Shown here: in pieces, positions 8,040 through 15,143 of the stretch | How positions within the stretch are numbered: position 1 is the stretch's first letter | Layout: the number at the start of each line of letters is the position of its first letter | NCBI RefSeq assembly: GCF_020164455.1 | Contig: NZ_JAIQWW010000007.1 | Span: 247,794 to 311,793 of the forward strand | From: Phyllobacterium chamaecytisi | GTDB lineage: Bacteria > Pseudomonadota > Alphaproteobacteria > Rhizobiales > Rhizobiaceae | Length of the DNA: 64,000 nt | Direction of reading: 5' to 3' | The notes under the pieces: model-generated | Told to the model about the DNA's origin: nothing | Databases searched by the model: none | What the model saw: the letters and a program-made list of their open reading frames with translations, nothing else | Made by a program: the position numbers and the translations under genes

Positions 8040-8351
8040 ATGAGAGAACGCAAGGAGTCTTATGTTCCATATCATACCCGATACGAAATAAAGCCGCCCA
8101 AGGAGGACGGCCCCTATCTTCGGCGCGGCGCTGAATGTGCGGACGCGATCGAGGAGATGTTCAAGGATCAGATTGCCCTTCCATTCAACCACCTTACCTA
8201 TATCCGGGTGCATGAGAAGGCCAGGGAAGCCGGTTGGCAGGATCAGGAGATACGTAAGGCCATCCTCTTTTGGATCGACCAGATGATGCTTAGCCAGGTC
8301 GCAGGATCTGACGGCGAGGTCATTGACTATCTGGACGAGTTCTGGCGCTGA
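8040..8351 (+). CDS. Hypothetical small soluble protein
   Basis: 103 residues, strongly charged, with no signal or membrane segment. Predicted mostly helical: a basic N-terminus (MRERKESY), then RRGAECADAIEEMFKDQ, an HEKAREAGWQDQEIRKAI helix and a terminal acidic DYLDEFWR. A GAGGTGATG region gives a weak ribosome site before the ATG. The regular codon use and amphipathic helices support a real gene. I do not recognise it. Confidence 0.55.
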   Translation: MRERKESYVPYHTRYEIKPPKEDGPYLRRGAECADAIEEMFKDQIALPFNHLTYIRVHEKAREAGWQDQEIRKAILFWIDQMMLSQVAGSDGEVIDYLDEFWR

Positions 8352-8573
8352 AATATATGGCAAAGAACGGCAGCAACCTGCACTACTACTTGAGAATGAT
8401 GTAGTGGAATCCTTCCGGCCATTGGCTCGCAATGACCGCATGAAGGAATACAGATCATTCGGTCTTGAGCCCGTGAAAACCAAGCCGACGCGATGGCGCA
8501 AGGCTAAGGCGGCGTGCCTAGTATTGTCCATCGAGAAAACTCAGTCGATGTGTAGGACTTTTGATTTTTACTG

Positions 8574-8618
8574 GTAGGCCTTTAGTCCGATCTCGCATCG
8601 TCTGATTAAGGCTATCCT
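8574..8618 (+). promoter_or_regulatory. Promoter with dyad D ahead of a non-coding unit
   Basis: GTAGGCCTTTAGTCCGAT (8574-8591) is followed after exactly 21 nt by TATCCT (8613-8618). Compared with the 4327-4371 promoter, the dyads share 16 of 18 bases, the spacing is the same and the -10 boxes differ by one base. No protein start follows on this strand; a terminator lies 54 nt beyond the -10. Confidence 0.5.
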
Positions 8619-8624
8619 CTTTGG

Positions 8625-8716
8625 TGCCGACAACACCCCCCGTCGGCAAGGGGCCCCAAGCAAGGCCCAACAGCCCGGTCAGCTGACCCTTGAGACTCCA
8701 GCTGACCGGGCTTTTG
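8625..8716 (+). ncRNA. Candidate small RNA, about 90 nt
   Basis: With the -10 at 8613-8618, transcription should start about 8625. The segment opens with a hairpin TGCCGAC (8625-8631) / GTCGGCA (8642-8648), whose loop AACACCCCCC is C-rich like the anti-Shine-Dalgarno loops of many alphaproteobacterial sRNAs. It continues through a GGGGCCCC palindrome and ends with a 14-bp terminator stem plus a T run. No open frame with a ribosome site lies inside. Identity as an sRNA is inference from promoter, structure and terminator; it matches no family I can name. Confidence 0.45.
8672..8715 (+). terminator. Strong rho-independent terminator
   Basis: Perfect 14-bp stem AGCCCGGTCAGCTG (8672-8685) / CAGCTGACCGGGCT (8699-8712), 13-nt loop, followed by a T run. 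Confidence 0.8.
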
Positions 8717-8785
8717 AAAAAGATGACCTAATGCATATTTCATTTGTTTGATGGACGCCGGTATCCAGATTGATACCAACGAATT

Positions 8786-8814
8786 GGCGGTGGTCGAAAG
8801 TCCACCGCCTTTTT
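8786..8814 (+). terminator. Rho-independent terminator
   Basis: GGCGGTGG (8786-8793) / CCACCGCC (8802-8809) with an 8-nt loop, then TTTTT on the plus strand. On the minus strand it lies directly behind the outer-membrane-protein fossil and probably once served that gene. Confidence 0.75.
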
Positions 8815-8827
8815 GTTGGAACCTTGA

Positions 8828-8890
8828 TCAGAACTTCACCTTGAAGCCAGTCGTGCCATTGACGCTGTACCTGTCGGCAAAGGATAAAGT
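8828..8890 (-). pseudogene. 3'-end fossil of an outer-membrane beta-barrel protein
   Basis: Read on the minus strand, the last 20 or so codons give a TLSFADRYSVNGTTGFKVKF ending and a TGA at 8828-8830. Alternating residues with a terminal Phe are the classic ending of an outer-membrane barrel. Upstream the frame runs straight into the stop of the next small gene, so the rest of the barrel is gone. The terminator at 8786-8814 follows at 14 bp. Short length limits confidence. Confidence 0.4.
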
Positions 8891-9099
8891 TAAATAGGAA
8901 AAGTCTGTTTGATGGCTTCCCGCCACTGCGTTGCAACGGCCTCGGGCTCTTCGTTCACCAGGATGCAGAAGTGACTAGGGCTTTGCGGTCCCAGAGTGTG
9001 AATGGTTGTATGTTGCGCGTCAGGATATTTCTGGACTGCAACGATCGTATGCGGGTTAACGTAAACAATCTGTCCTTCGGCGGATATGAACTTGAGCAT
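8890..9099 (-). CDS. Small conserved-looking hypothetical protein
   Basis: 69 residues, starting MLKFI behind CAGGAGACCGGGAA. The first half is a small beta-like segment (EGQIVYVNPHTIVAVQKY), the second a helix (EPEAVATQWREAIKQ). No signal, no Cys pair. The layout (strands, then helix) suggests a compact soluble fold. Its stop codon lies against the outer-membrane-protein fossil, so the 3' neighbour was deleted close to this gene. Function unknown. Confidence 0.6.
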   Translation of the reverse strand: MLKFISAEGQIVYVNPHTIVAVQKYPDAQHTTIHTLGPQSPSHFCILVNEEPEAVATQWREAIKQTFPI

Positions 9100-9187
9100 T
9101 TCCCGGTCTCCTGATTTCTGGCTGTCGCGCCAACGCTACGTCCCGGTAGTAAGCAAGCCAAGAATGATCATTAGGTTAAGCTGACTA

Positions 9188-9235
9188 GTTCATGTCCCAC
9201 CCAATGCCACCCGAGAGCATCACCGCCGTTGATGC
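9188..9235. repeat. 48-bp direct repeat, copy 1
   Basis: 38 of 48 bases match 9535-9582. On the minus strand it codes STAVMLSGGIGWDMN followed by a stop, so it looks like the 3' end of a duplicated small gene. Confidence 0.6.
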
Positions 9236-9254
9236 CAGGGTAAGGACCAGCGGA

Positions 9255-9458
9255 CTAAGCCGGCGAGGCTATGGCCAGAACGATAGCAATTACCAGCAAT
9301 AGTGGTCCCATCCATCTGAAATGGTGTACAAGGTTTGCGAGCCAAGCGTTCTGAGCACCTTGGTTGGGAGGTGGAAACGAAAGATAGCGAAAGCCTACTG
9401 CTGTCATCCACAATCCGGCGCAAAACATAATGAACTCGTCGATGTAAGCAGCAATCAT
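9255..9458 (-). CDS. Small membrane protein
   Basis: 67 residues starting MIAAYIDEF at 9458, behind GGGGAGAACAGCC; a TTG 16 codons upstream is a weaker alternative. Two hydrophobic segments: one near residues 9-25 (MFCAGLWMTAVGFRYL) and one at the C-terminus (MGPLLLVIAIVLAIA). A short polar linker with PPPNQGAQN lies between them. It is flanked by the two copies of a 48-bp direct repeat, which suggests the unit was involved in a local duplication. Function unknown. Confidence 0.55.
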   Translation of the reverse strand: MIAAYIDEFIMFCAGLWMTAVGFRYLSFPPPNQGAQNAWLANLVHHFRWMGPLLLVIAIVLAIASPA

Positions 9459-9534
9459 GGCTGTTCTCCCCGAAGTGCCAAAAAGACGATCCAACAGTGT
9501 CGCCAACCGGAAAGCAAGGGGAGAGTAGCGCCAT

Positions 9535-9582
9535 GTTCATGTCTCGTTCCGCGCCACCGGAGAGCATCACAGCTGTTGATGC
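9535..9582. repeat. 48-bp direct repeat, copy 2
   Basis: Partner of 9188-9235. On the minus strand it codes STAVMLSGGAERDMN, in a frame that runs on without a stop. Confidence 0.6.
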
Positions 9583-10217
9583 GCTATTTAATTGATGTAA
9601 TTTTGATTGATGTAATCGGTATCGCCGAAAATGTAGGCCTCAAAAGCGTCGTCCTGATCGGTTTCGTGTTCCGGTCGGGCCAATCTTGCATGCGCGACCG
9701 GGCTTAAGCCCAGCTCGATTCCGGCGCCAGCCATTACCCGGTCGCAATGAAGCTGAATGCCAAGCAACGGGTTGCGCTTAATGCGGTTGGAGTTGCGTGG
9801 GACGCTGCCAGTAAATTCTGGTGGGTGCCGCCAATAAACTGCTCCGAAGGCATGCCTCCCATAGCGCCGCCAATTGACTGCCCCGTGAAAGCCACCCATG
9901 CTGCCGCCATGACCGCCTCCCATCCCGCCACATTCTACCCTTCCTGGTGTTTCTCGCCCTCGACAACAAAAGACCGCCCAGAGGACGACCCAGGCGGTCT
10001 TTTGCGGACACAACGGAGGAATGTCCGTGCTTCAGTTGGGGGGGGAAACTGAAGCGTGGTAGCCGGGGGAACTACCAAGCCTATCGGTTATCGGTGTTCG
10101 ACAGGCACAACAAAAGGGTTACAAACAATCTGCCCGAGGCGTAAGTATACATAGGTATCGGTTGCCTAAACGTGTCAGTAACTAGCATCCGCTACCCGAC
10201 CTGGCCCCGCATAATTA
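9583..10217. other. Gap with a possible decayed Gly-rich gene and a terminator
   Basis: On the minus strand, about 9850-9935, two overlapping frames give a GGMGGGHGGSMGGFHG run and an SIGGAMGG run, as if one Gly/Met/His-rich protein had been broken by a frameshift. There is no intact frame with a signal peptide, so I do not call a gene. The rest holds nothing recognisable apart from the hairpin at 9968-10003. Confidence 0.3.
9968..10003. terminator. Bidirectional terminator hairpin
   Basis: AAAAGACCGCC (9968-9978) and GGCGGTCTTTT (9993-10003) form a perfect 11-bp stem with A and T runs on both sides. Confidence 0.7.
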
Positions 10218-11243
10218 TTATGCGGCCCTGTCGAAAAGCCCCAGCTTTCGAGCGCGCAATCGCGCCAAGCCCAACACACTGTCGATAAACGGCGTCGGCA
10301 CGTCGACGATCTTTCCTATATCATGTGCTACCGTCAACAAGGCATCCAGTTCAACGGGCTTTCCAGCTTCTGTGTCTTGCAGCATCGATGTTTTAAACGC
10401 GCCCAAGGACTTGGCTCGTCCGATCATGTCCGTTGTCGACACAGTCATCGGAATATTGATGGCCTCGCCTATCGCCGCAGCTTCCTGCATCATGTGGACG
10501 CAGAGTTCGTAGACCAGAGGATCATTGATGATGATGTCGCTTGTCTCGCCCGTAAGCAGGCTGATCGGATTGATGCTGAGGTTACCCCACAATTTGTGCC
10601 AGATATCATTGCGTATGGCCGCGGTGACGTGACATGAAAACCCTGCCGCGTTGAGCAGGTCCTTGATTTCGTCCAGCCCGTCAAGCTGGCTGTTGTCCGC
10701 GTAGCCGATAATCAGCTTGTTTCCACCATTGTGCCGGACTTTTCCGGGCGCATCGACAGAGCAAGCCATGTAGACGACACAGCCGACCGTCTGGGCCAAG
10801 GGTATAGACTTTTCGACAATCCCACGTGGATCCACAGCAGTCAGCCGTGTGTTGCTGAGTACCCCATTGCCGCCGATGAAGAACCACCAGGGGACGCCAT
10901 TCATTGCGGTGATGACTTTGGTGCCGGGGTTCAACAAAGGCGCTATGTGTGAGGCCGCATCCTCAAGCGAGGTCGTTTTCACTGACACGATCACGTAATC
11001 CTGGGATTCCAGTTGAGAGGGGTCATCGGTTGCCCGAACATGAACACGGTGAGCCTTGCCGTCTTTCGTCAATTGGAGGCCGTCGTTCTTGATTGCCGCC
11101 AGCGTTGCGTCATGCGCGATGACGCTGACTTCGGCTCCTGCCAGTGCCAGCAGGACACCCATGGTCCCCCCAATAGCTCCAGCGCCATAGATGCATACTT
11201 TTAAAGGTCGGGATTTCGTCATGGTGAGCATCGATGTTTTCAC
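10218..11243 (-). CDS. Ketopantoate reductase family oxidoreductase (ApbA/PanE)
   Basis: About 341 residues. An N-terminal Rossmann fold has GAGAIGGTMG (about residues 20-29) for NADP, with VSVKTT further on. The C-terminal helical domain carries NDIWHKLWGNLSINPIS, where the Lys is the expected catalytic residue, followed by a conserved E in KPVELDALL. The family reduces 2-dehydropantoate to pantoate, but several relatives act on other 2-oxo acids and no pan genes are nearby, so the substrate is open. The frame begins with GTG at 11243; ATGs at 11231 and 11222 are alternatives and no strong ribosome site decides between them. Confidence 0.85.
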   Translation of the reverse strand: MKTSMLTMTKSRPLKVCIYGAGAIGGTMGVLLALAGAEVSVIAHDATLAAIKNDGLQLTKDGKAHRVHVRATDDPSQLESQDYVIVSVKTTSLEDAASHIAPLLNPGTKVITAMNGVPWWFFIGGNGVLSNTRLTAVDPRGIVEKSIPLAQTVGCVVYMACSVDAPGKVRHNGGNKLIIGYADNSQLDGLDEIKDLLNAAGFSCHVTAAIRNDIWHKLWGNLSINPISLLTGETSDIIINDPLVYELCVHMMQEAAAIGEAINIPMTVSTTDMIGRAKSLGAFKTSMLQDTEAGKPVELDALLTVAHDIGKIVDVPTPFIDSVLGLARLRARKLGLFDRAA

Positions 11244-11478
11244 AGTCGTTTTGGATACCTAATGACCAAAATTGGGAATCACATGCGACAGAATCGCACT
11301 CAACCGCCTCACGCAAAAAAAATAGCTCACTAGCATCCGCGCGGAAGACTAGGGGGCCGAGAACCTCACGGCCCATACACAATTGCATCACCAAACTCTG
11401 ATTGGTCCGGAGCACTTACCGCCCCCACATCAGAGTAACTCCCCATGAAAAACAGAACACGATATTTAGGAGTGAACT

Positions 11479-11802
11479 ATGAGAAAAACAGCAACAGTTC
11501 TGGCGGTAGCGGCCTTGGGCGCTGCGATGGCAGTTGGCTCAGCGACAGAAACGATGGCGCGCGGTCACGAAGGCCATGGCGGCGGTCACGAGATATTCAG
11601 AAGCCACGGTTTCCACAGTGGTCATCGCTTCGGCGGCTTTCATGGGAACCGCGGCCACTTCTACCACTATGGTTTCCACGACCGAGGTCACTTCCGGCAT
11701 TTTCGGCATTTTGGGAACGACGGTTACTACTGGGGAGACCCCTACTACTCGTGCGGATTCCCGTTTCTCTTCGGCGGCGGCTATCCATACTACTGCCGAT
11801 AG
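11479..11802 (+). CDS. Secreted Gly/His-rich protein, paralogue 1
   Basis: 107 residues starting MRKTATVLAV behind TTTAGGAGTGAACT. The signal peptide ends near ETMARG (about 27). The mature part is dense in His, Gly, Phe and Tyr, with HGFHSGHRFGGFHG and repeated RHFRHFG, and ends in an aromatic tail with two Cys (SCGF, YYCR). The first 27 residues nearly equal those of the gene at 12085. Such His-rich exported proteins could bind metal, but that is a guess. A single ancestral gene was probably duplicated. Confidence 0.75.
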   Translation: MRKTATVLAVAALGAAMAVGSATETMARGHEGHGGGHEIFRSHGFHSGHRFGGFHGNRGHFYHYGFHDRGHFRHFRHFGNDGYYWGDPYYSCGFPFLFGGGYPYYCR

Positions 11803-12084
11803 TCCTTACAGCTTTTAAGAATCCCCTGCGTGGGTTGATCTTCATAGAGCAGCCCATGCGACACGCGAGTCGACGAATGTACAAGTAGTTGTGCACGTCA
11901 TAGGTGATCACCCAAAGTTTATCGATATAAAAATGGGTTACTCGCGACAAATATAGAGTAATATCACTCACACTACTGGATCATCCTCGTATACCATCGC
12001 ATAATTTAAAGTGTCTGACTCCCATGCCTAAATCAAGTTTGCTTTCCTACCAAATGTGAAAGCTTACAAGTAAAGGAGTGAGTT

Positions 12085-12465
12085 ATGAGAAAATCTGTAA
12101 CGGCCCTGGCTGTATTGGCCTTGGGGGCAATGGTAGCCGTTGGCTCGGCAACTGAATCAATGGCACATGGCGGCGGTGGAGGGCATGGCGGAGGACACGA
12201 CGGAGGCGGCAGCCATAGTGGGGATCATGGCGGCGATGGTCGAGGCCTTGGCGGCGGTGACCATGGTATGGGACGAGGTTTCGGCGATGGCGATCATAGC
12301 TTCGGCGGACGCTCCCATGGAGGTATGTTCGGTTCAGGTGGCATCTTCGGCAGTGCTCGTGGCGTGATGGCAAGTCATGATCGCTTTGATGGCCGCAGAG
12401 ATCACTTTGGGGACTTCCGCCGCGACGATAATTACGGATACTGCGATCCCTACTCCTGTAACTGA
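12085..12465 (+). CDS. Secreted Gly/His/Asp-rich protein, paralogue 2
   Basis: 126 residues starting MRKSVTALAV behind AAAGGAGTGAGTT. The signal peptide ends near ESMAHG. The mature chain is built of HGGGHDGGG-type units, then GRGFGDGDHSFGGRSHGG and a C-terminal tail with two Cys (YGYCDPYSCN). The signal peptide and the paired terminal cysteines mark it as a paralogue of the 11479 product, although the middle has diverged to Asp/Gly. A long inverted repeat follows the stop codon. Function unknown. Confidence 0.75.
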   Translation: MRKSVTALAVLALGAMVAVGSATESMAHGGGGGHGGGHDGGGSHSGDHGGDGRGLGGGDHGMGRGFGDGDHSFGGRSHGGMFGSGGIFGSARGVMASHDRFDGRRDHFGDFRRDDNYGYCDPYSCN

Positions 12466-12469
12466 CAAC

Positions 12470-12508
12470 TCAAATCCGGCTCCCCGGTAAAACGGGGGCC
12501 GGATTTGA
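12470..12508 (+). terminator. Long inverted repeat after the Gly/His-rich gene
   Basis: TCAAATCCGGC-T-CCCCG (12470-12486) pairs with CGGGGGCCGGATTTGA (12493-12508), a 16-bp stem with one bulged base. There is no T run, so it may act in transcript stability rather than as a classical terminator. Confidence 0.5.
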
Positions 12509-12581
12509 AAGCAACCTCAGGAACGAGGTTGAAGGACGCAAATCGCGCGCCTTAACCTTGGCAATGCGGCCTTCGTATTTC

Positions 12582-12755
12582 TCAAGCTGCGCAACTGTCA
12601 TATTGCATATGCAGGCGCTCGTAATACTGCGGATAGTGAATGCGAACCCATTCGCTCGCGCCGCGCAGGTATGCGATTTCCACAGCGTCGTAGAGTTCGT
12701 GTTCGAGTTCCTCAGTGCGGATTGCGGAAGGATCAGTTCTTTGAATCGTGCTCAT
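12582..12755 (-). CDS. Small hypothetical protein, paralogue of the ART partner
   Basis: 57 residues if it starts at 12755 (MSTIQ); an ATG at 12770 is also possible, and no strong ribosome site decides. The C-terminal 40 residues (DAVEIAYLRGASEWVRIHYP onward, then YYERLHM) match the product of 14450-14677 at about 20 of 36 positions, including GA(S/T)EWVR and YERL.M. All-helical, soluble. Here it stands alone, without an ADP-ribosyltransferase gene downstream. Function unknown. Confidence 0.6.
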   Translation of the reverse strand: MSTIQRTDPSAIRTEELEHELYDAVEIAYLRGASEWVRIHYPQYYERLHMQYDSCAA

Positions 12756-12932
12756 GTTCAGTCCAATCATCTTTGACAATTTGCAGAATAAAAATACTGC
12801 CTCGAATGAAGTATGAACGGACGTCAACGTTTTGAATCATACACTGGTTTGCGTCAACTAAACGTTGGTTGTCATTAGGAAGTGGTGAGAAAATATGTCG
12901 GACAGTCAGGAGCAACCTGACAGCATTCAAAG

Positions 12933-13121
12933 CTAGAAGACTTTTCCAGGCTCCGAATCTTTTGCAGGCACGCTGCTTTCTGCCAACAAAATTCGAGCGT
13001 CGACGAGAGCACGCATGATGGTGCCAATTGGCAATGCCAGAACTTCGGCAACCTCACTATAAGACATTCGCTCCACGTAGGTCAGGAATACCGCCGCGCG
13101 ACAGGCATCCGGCAATGCCAT
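12933..13121 (-). pseudogene. ECF sigma factor remnant (region 4 only)
   Basis: The 62-codon frame contains LPDACRAAVFLTYVERMSYSE followed by VAEVLALPIGTIMRALVDAR, the signature of sigma region 4.2 of ECF sigma factors. Region 2 and the linker are absent, and an in-frame stop lies shortly upstream (about 13160), so this is a 5'-truncated gene. The normally invariant S/R of the recognition helix end (GTVMSRL) is here GTIMRAL, also a sign of decay. It lies between an orphan partner gene and a DUF5666-like gene. Confidence 0.65.
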
Positions 13122-13247
13122 TACCCGGTGTGAGATCAGGTCAGCACCGTATGCAATGTATCACCAGTCGCTGTCGTTATGGCCGTTGCTGCCACAATTG
13201 GAACGGTGTTTATTGAACCAGACGGAATGCACTATTGAGAACAACTG

Positions 13248-13919
13248 TTACATCGGTGGGACCACGCCATCAGTGCCGACCACGACACGATGTGAGGTGA
13301 ACTTGCTGTCGGCTCCGAATTCCGAGGGGGCAAACACTGCGGCACCAGTCTTTAGATCATCTGCTTTCCCGACCGCCAATGCCACGATGGGCGTATTGTC
13401 CGGGATCGCGATCTTCTTTTGACCACCGCGATAGGTGACTGTGACGGTCTGACCGTCTACGCCCTTGACGGCATTTGCAACGGTCGCATTGGTCATGCTG
13501 CTGTTCGGCTTCAGATCCCACGCATAGTTGCCCTCGCCAGTACCCTTGAGGGCTGCCGGGAAGATGACGACTTCGAGCGCACTGCTGGTGCCTCCGCTTG
13601 TCGGAACATTGGCAATGCCGACAAAATCACCTTGTTTGATGTTGTCTATCGACGCCTTGGTCACGGTGTTGACAGTCAGATCATCTGCAAGGGTGATTGC
13701 TGTCTCGCCGCCTTCCAGCGTTTTGATAACCAACGTCTTTCCGGCGACGCTTTCGATTGTCCCGCGTACATTGACATGACTGGATGTTTGGGCGGCGCTA
13801 GGCTGGTTGTTTGACTTCATCATCGTGCTTTGTGCATTGCTTTCCAGCGACAACGACATCAGACAGGTTGTTCCCAGCACAAAACCCAGCAGCAATTTTT
13901 TGGCGATTCCAAGAGGCAT
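13248..13919 (-). CDS. Exported DUF5666-like beta-barrel-type small-domain protein
   Basis: 223 residues starting MPLGIAKK at 13919, behind AACGGAGAACGAGT; a start 7 codons upstream is possible. The signal peptide ends near SNAQS (about 30). The mature part has an OB-like repeat pattern: VRGTIESVAGKTLVIKTLEG, ITLADDLTV, then DNIKQGDFVGIA. A second unit follows with GQTVTVTYRGGQKKIAIPDN and LKTGAAVFA. This pattern is seen in DUF5666-type proteins, some of which are loosely named metal-transport proteins. I infer a periplasmic role and cannot say more. Confidence 0.65.
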   Translation of the reverse strand: MPLGIAKKLLLGFVLGTTCLMSLSLESNAQSTMMKSNNQPSAAQTSSHVNVRGTIESVAGKTLVIKTLEGGETAITLADDLTVNTVTKASIDNIKQGDFVGIANVPTSGGTSSALEVVIFPAALKGTGEGNYAWDLKPNSSMTNATVANAVKGVDGQTVTVTYRGGQKKIAIPDNTPIVALAVGKADDLKTGAAVFAPSEFGADSKFTSHRVVVGTDGVVPPM

Positions 13920-13972
13920 ACTCGTTCTCCGTTCTTTCATTCTTCAGCGGGTTCATGAACACCAACTAATGT

Positions 13973-14440
13973 TCAGCTTGAGGGATATGTTCGAAATCGC
14001 CCCAACAAGGATCTGAGCTTCAACAAAGGCGGGGTGTTCCGTTTTCGCGTATCGGGAATTGCGAGATCGGGGCTGCGGTCGAAGCTTTGAATTTGTCTCG
14101 GGTAGAAAGCGACGACTTCGACGTAGCTGTCTTGCAGGAGCAGGACCCCGTCATACCCCAATCCTATCAATCTCTCGCGTGCATGCTCGATCGGCCGAAA
14201 AATTCTCGTGGCTGCGATCCACTCGTCGTACGAAAGACGTTTATCAAGAACATAGGGGTTCTGCAGTGTTACCTTGGCGACGACCGGATCGAGACCGTTC
14301 GAATATTGCCGCTCAAGCTCCATATCGTTGGAGAAATAGAATCCGCGGCCGAATGCACCGCTGTCGTTGCACTCGCTAAAGTCGAAGCCTCTGAAATCGG
14401 CATCGGTGCCGTGGCACAGGATCAGAGTGAATGTGGACAT
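13973..14440 (-). CDS. ADP-ribosyltransferase-fold protein (candidate toxin/effector)
   Basis: 155 residues. The order of motifs fits the ART fold of the 'polyvalent' type: LILCHGTD with H10, GAFGRGFYFSND with Y35, a following Y46, KVTLQNPYVLD (56-66), then GYDGVLLL (95-102) and VEVVAFYPRQIQSF with E108. H10-Y35-E108 gives an H-Y-E triad; E108 lies in the usual position before FxPxQI. The enzyme would transfer ADP-ribose from NAD+ to an unknown target. There is no signal peptide or secretion module. A small gene ends 9 bp upstream on the same strand (14450), so the two look co-transcribed. Assignment rests on motif recognition by eye. Confidence 0.7.
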   Translation of the reverse strand: MSTFTLILCHGTDADFRGFDFSECNDSGAFGRGFYFSNDMELERQYSNGLDPVVAKVTLQNPYVLDKRLSYDEWIAATRIFRPIEHARERLIGLGYDGVLLLQDSYVEVVAFYPRQIQSFDRSPDLAIPDTRKRNTPPLLKLRSLLGRFRTYPSS

Positions 14441-14449
14441 CGTACGACC

Positions 14450-14677
14450 TCAGTGAAGATACCTGCACTCGCCCAGCAAGGCGCTGTCGTCAAATCTCAT
14501 GAGCAGCCGCTCGTAATGTGTTGGGTGATTAAGACGAACCCATTCGGTCGCGCCATGAAGAAACGCTGCCTCCACGGCACAGTCGAGGTTGGCTTTGAGG
14601 CCGTCTATGGTGACTTGGGGGCTTCGCGTTTGGTTGGCCGCCCCGGGAGTTTCTCCATTCATTGATCTACTAGGCAT
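14450..14677 (-). CDS. Small partner gene upstream of the ART-fold gene
   Basis: About 75 residues from the ATG at 14677 (MPSRSMNGE); starts at 14695 and 14662 are alternatives. It has a polar N-terminus, then a helical core with VEAAFLHGATEWVRLNHP and YERLLMRFDDSA. It resembles the 12582 product. The stop lies 9 bp before the ART gene, so one mRNA is likely. The gene order (small helical protein, then enzyme toxin) is that of many antitoxin-toxin pairs, but antitoxin function is inference only. Confidence 0.6.
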   Translation of the reverse strand: MPSRSMNGETPGAANQTRSPQVTIDGLKANLDCAVEAAFLHGATEWVRLNHPTHYERLLMRFDDSALLGECRYLH

Positions 14678-15143
14678 TTGCGTTCCAATCAACATTTCCC
14701 GCCATAAGCGGGTGTTACCACAACAACAACGGATCGCCGCTGCAATCATTATAGTTTTGGGGGAAACTGTAGGCGTTTTATATTATACCCTCGTATCAGA
14801 ACGTTAGACATTGGTTCATGGTAAGCGAGCGGCGCACGGTGAACAGCATTGCGTTGGAGTTTAATGCAGAGAGCCAAACGATCCGCATCAGAACCTTGCA
14901 GTGAGTGAATCAATCTACCTTCAGAAAAATAATGCTGCCGTCCTATTTCTCACACCTTGAGGCTTATTAAATCAGCGCGAGCCGGAATCCTGCTGGTAGC
15001 TCAACCCGATCCGTATCCCTTTTTAACCCGGCTCGGCCGATGGTCGTAGGGATATCCTACCGTGCCATCGATCGTTTTGGGGCACGGTAGAGTTCTGGTT
15101 CGGCGAACATCGTGATCTGGCCGCGAAGCAGTTCAGGAAAGAG
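14678..15143. other. Gap upstream of the ART pair
   Basis: No gene seen. It must hold the minus-strand promoter of the ART pair. AT-rich near 14745-14800. Nothing else is recognisable. Confidence 0.4.

Noticed and set aside
9588..10013. Gly/Met/His-rich minus-strand frame
   Set aside because: Only a short part resembles a Gly-rich exported protein and it is split between frames; no signal peptide or start. Noted as a possible fossil only.
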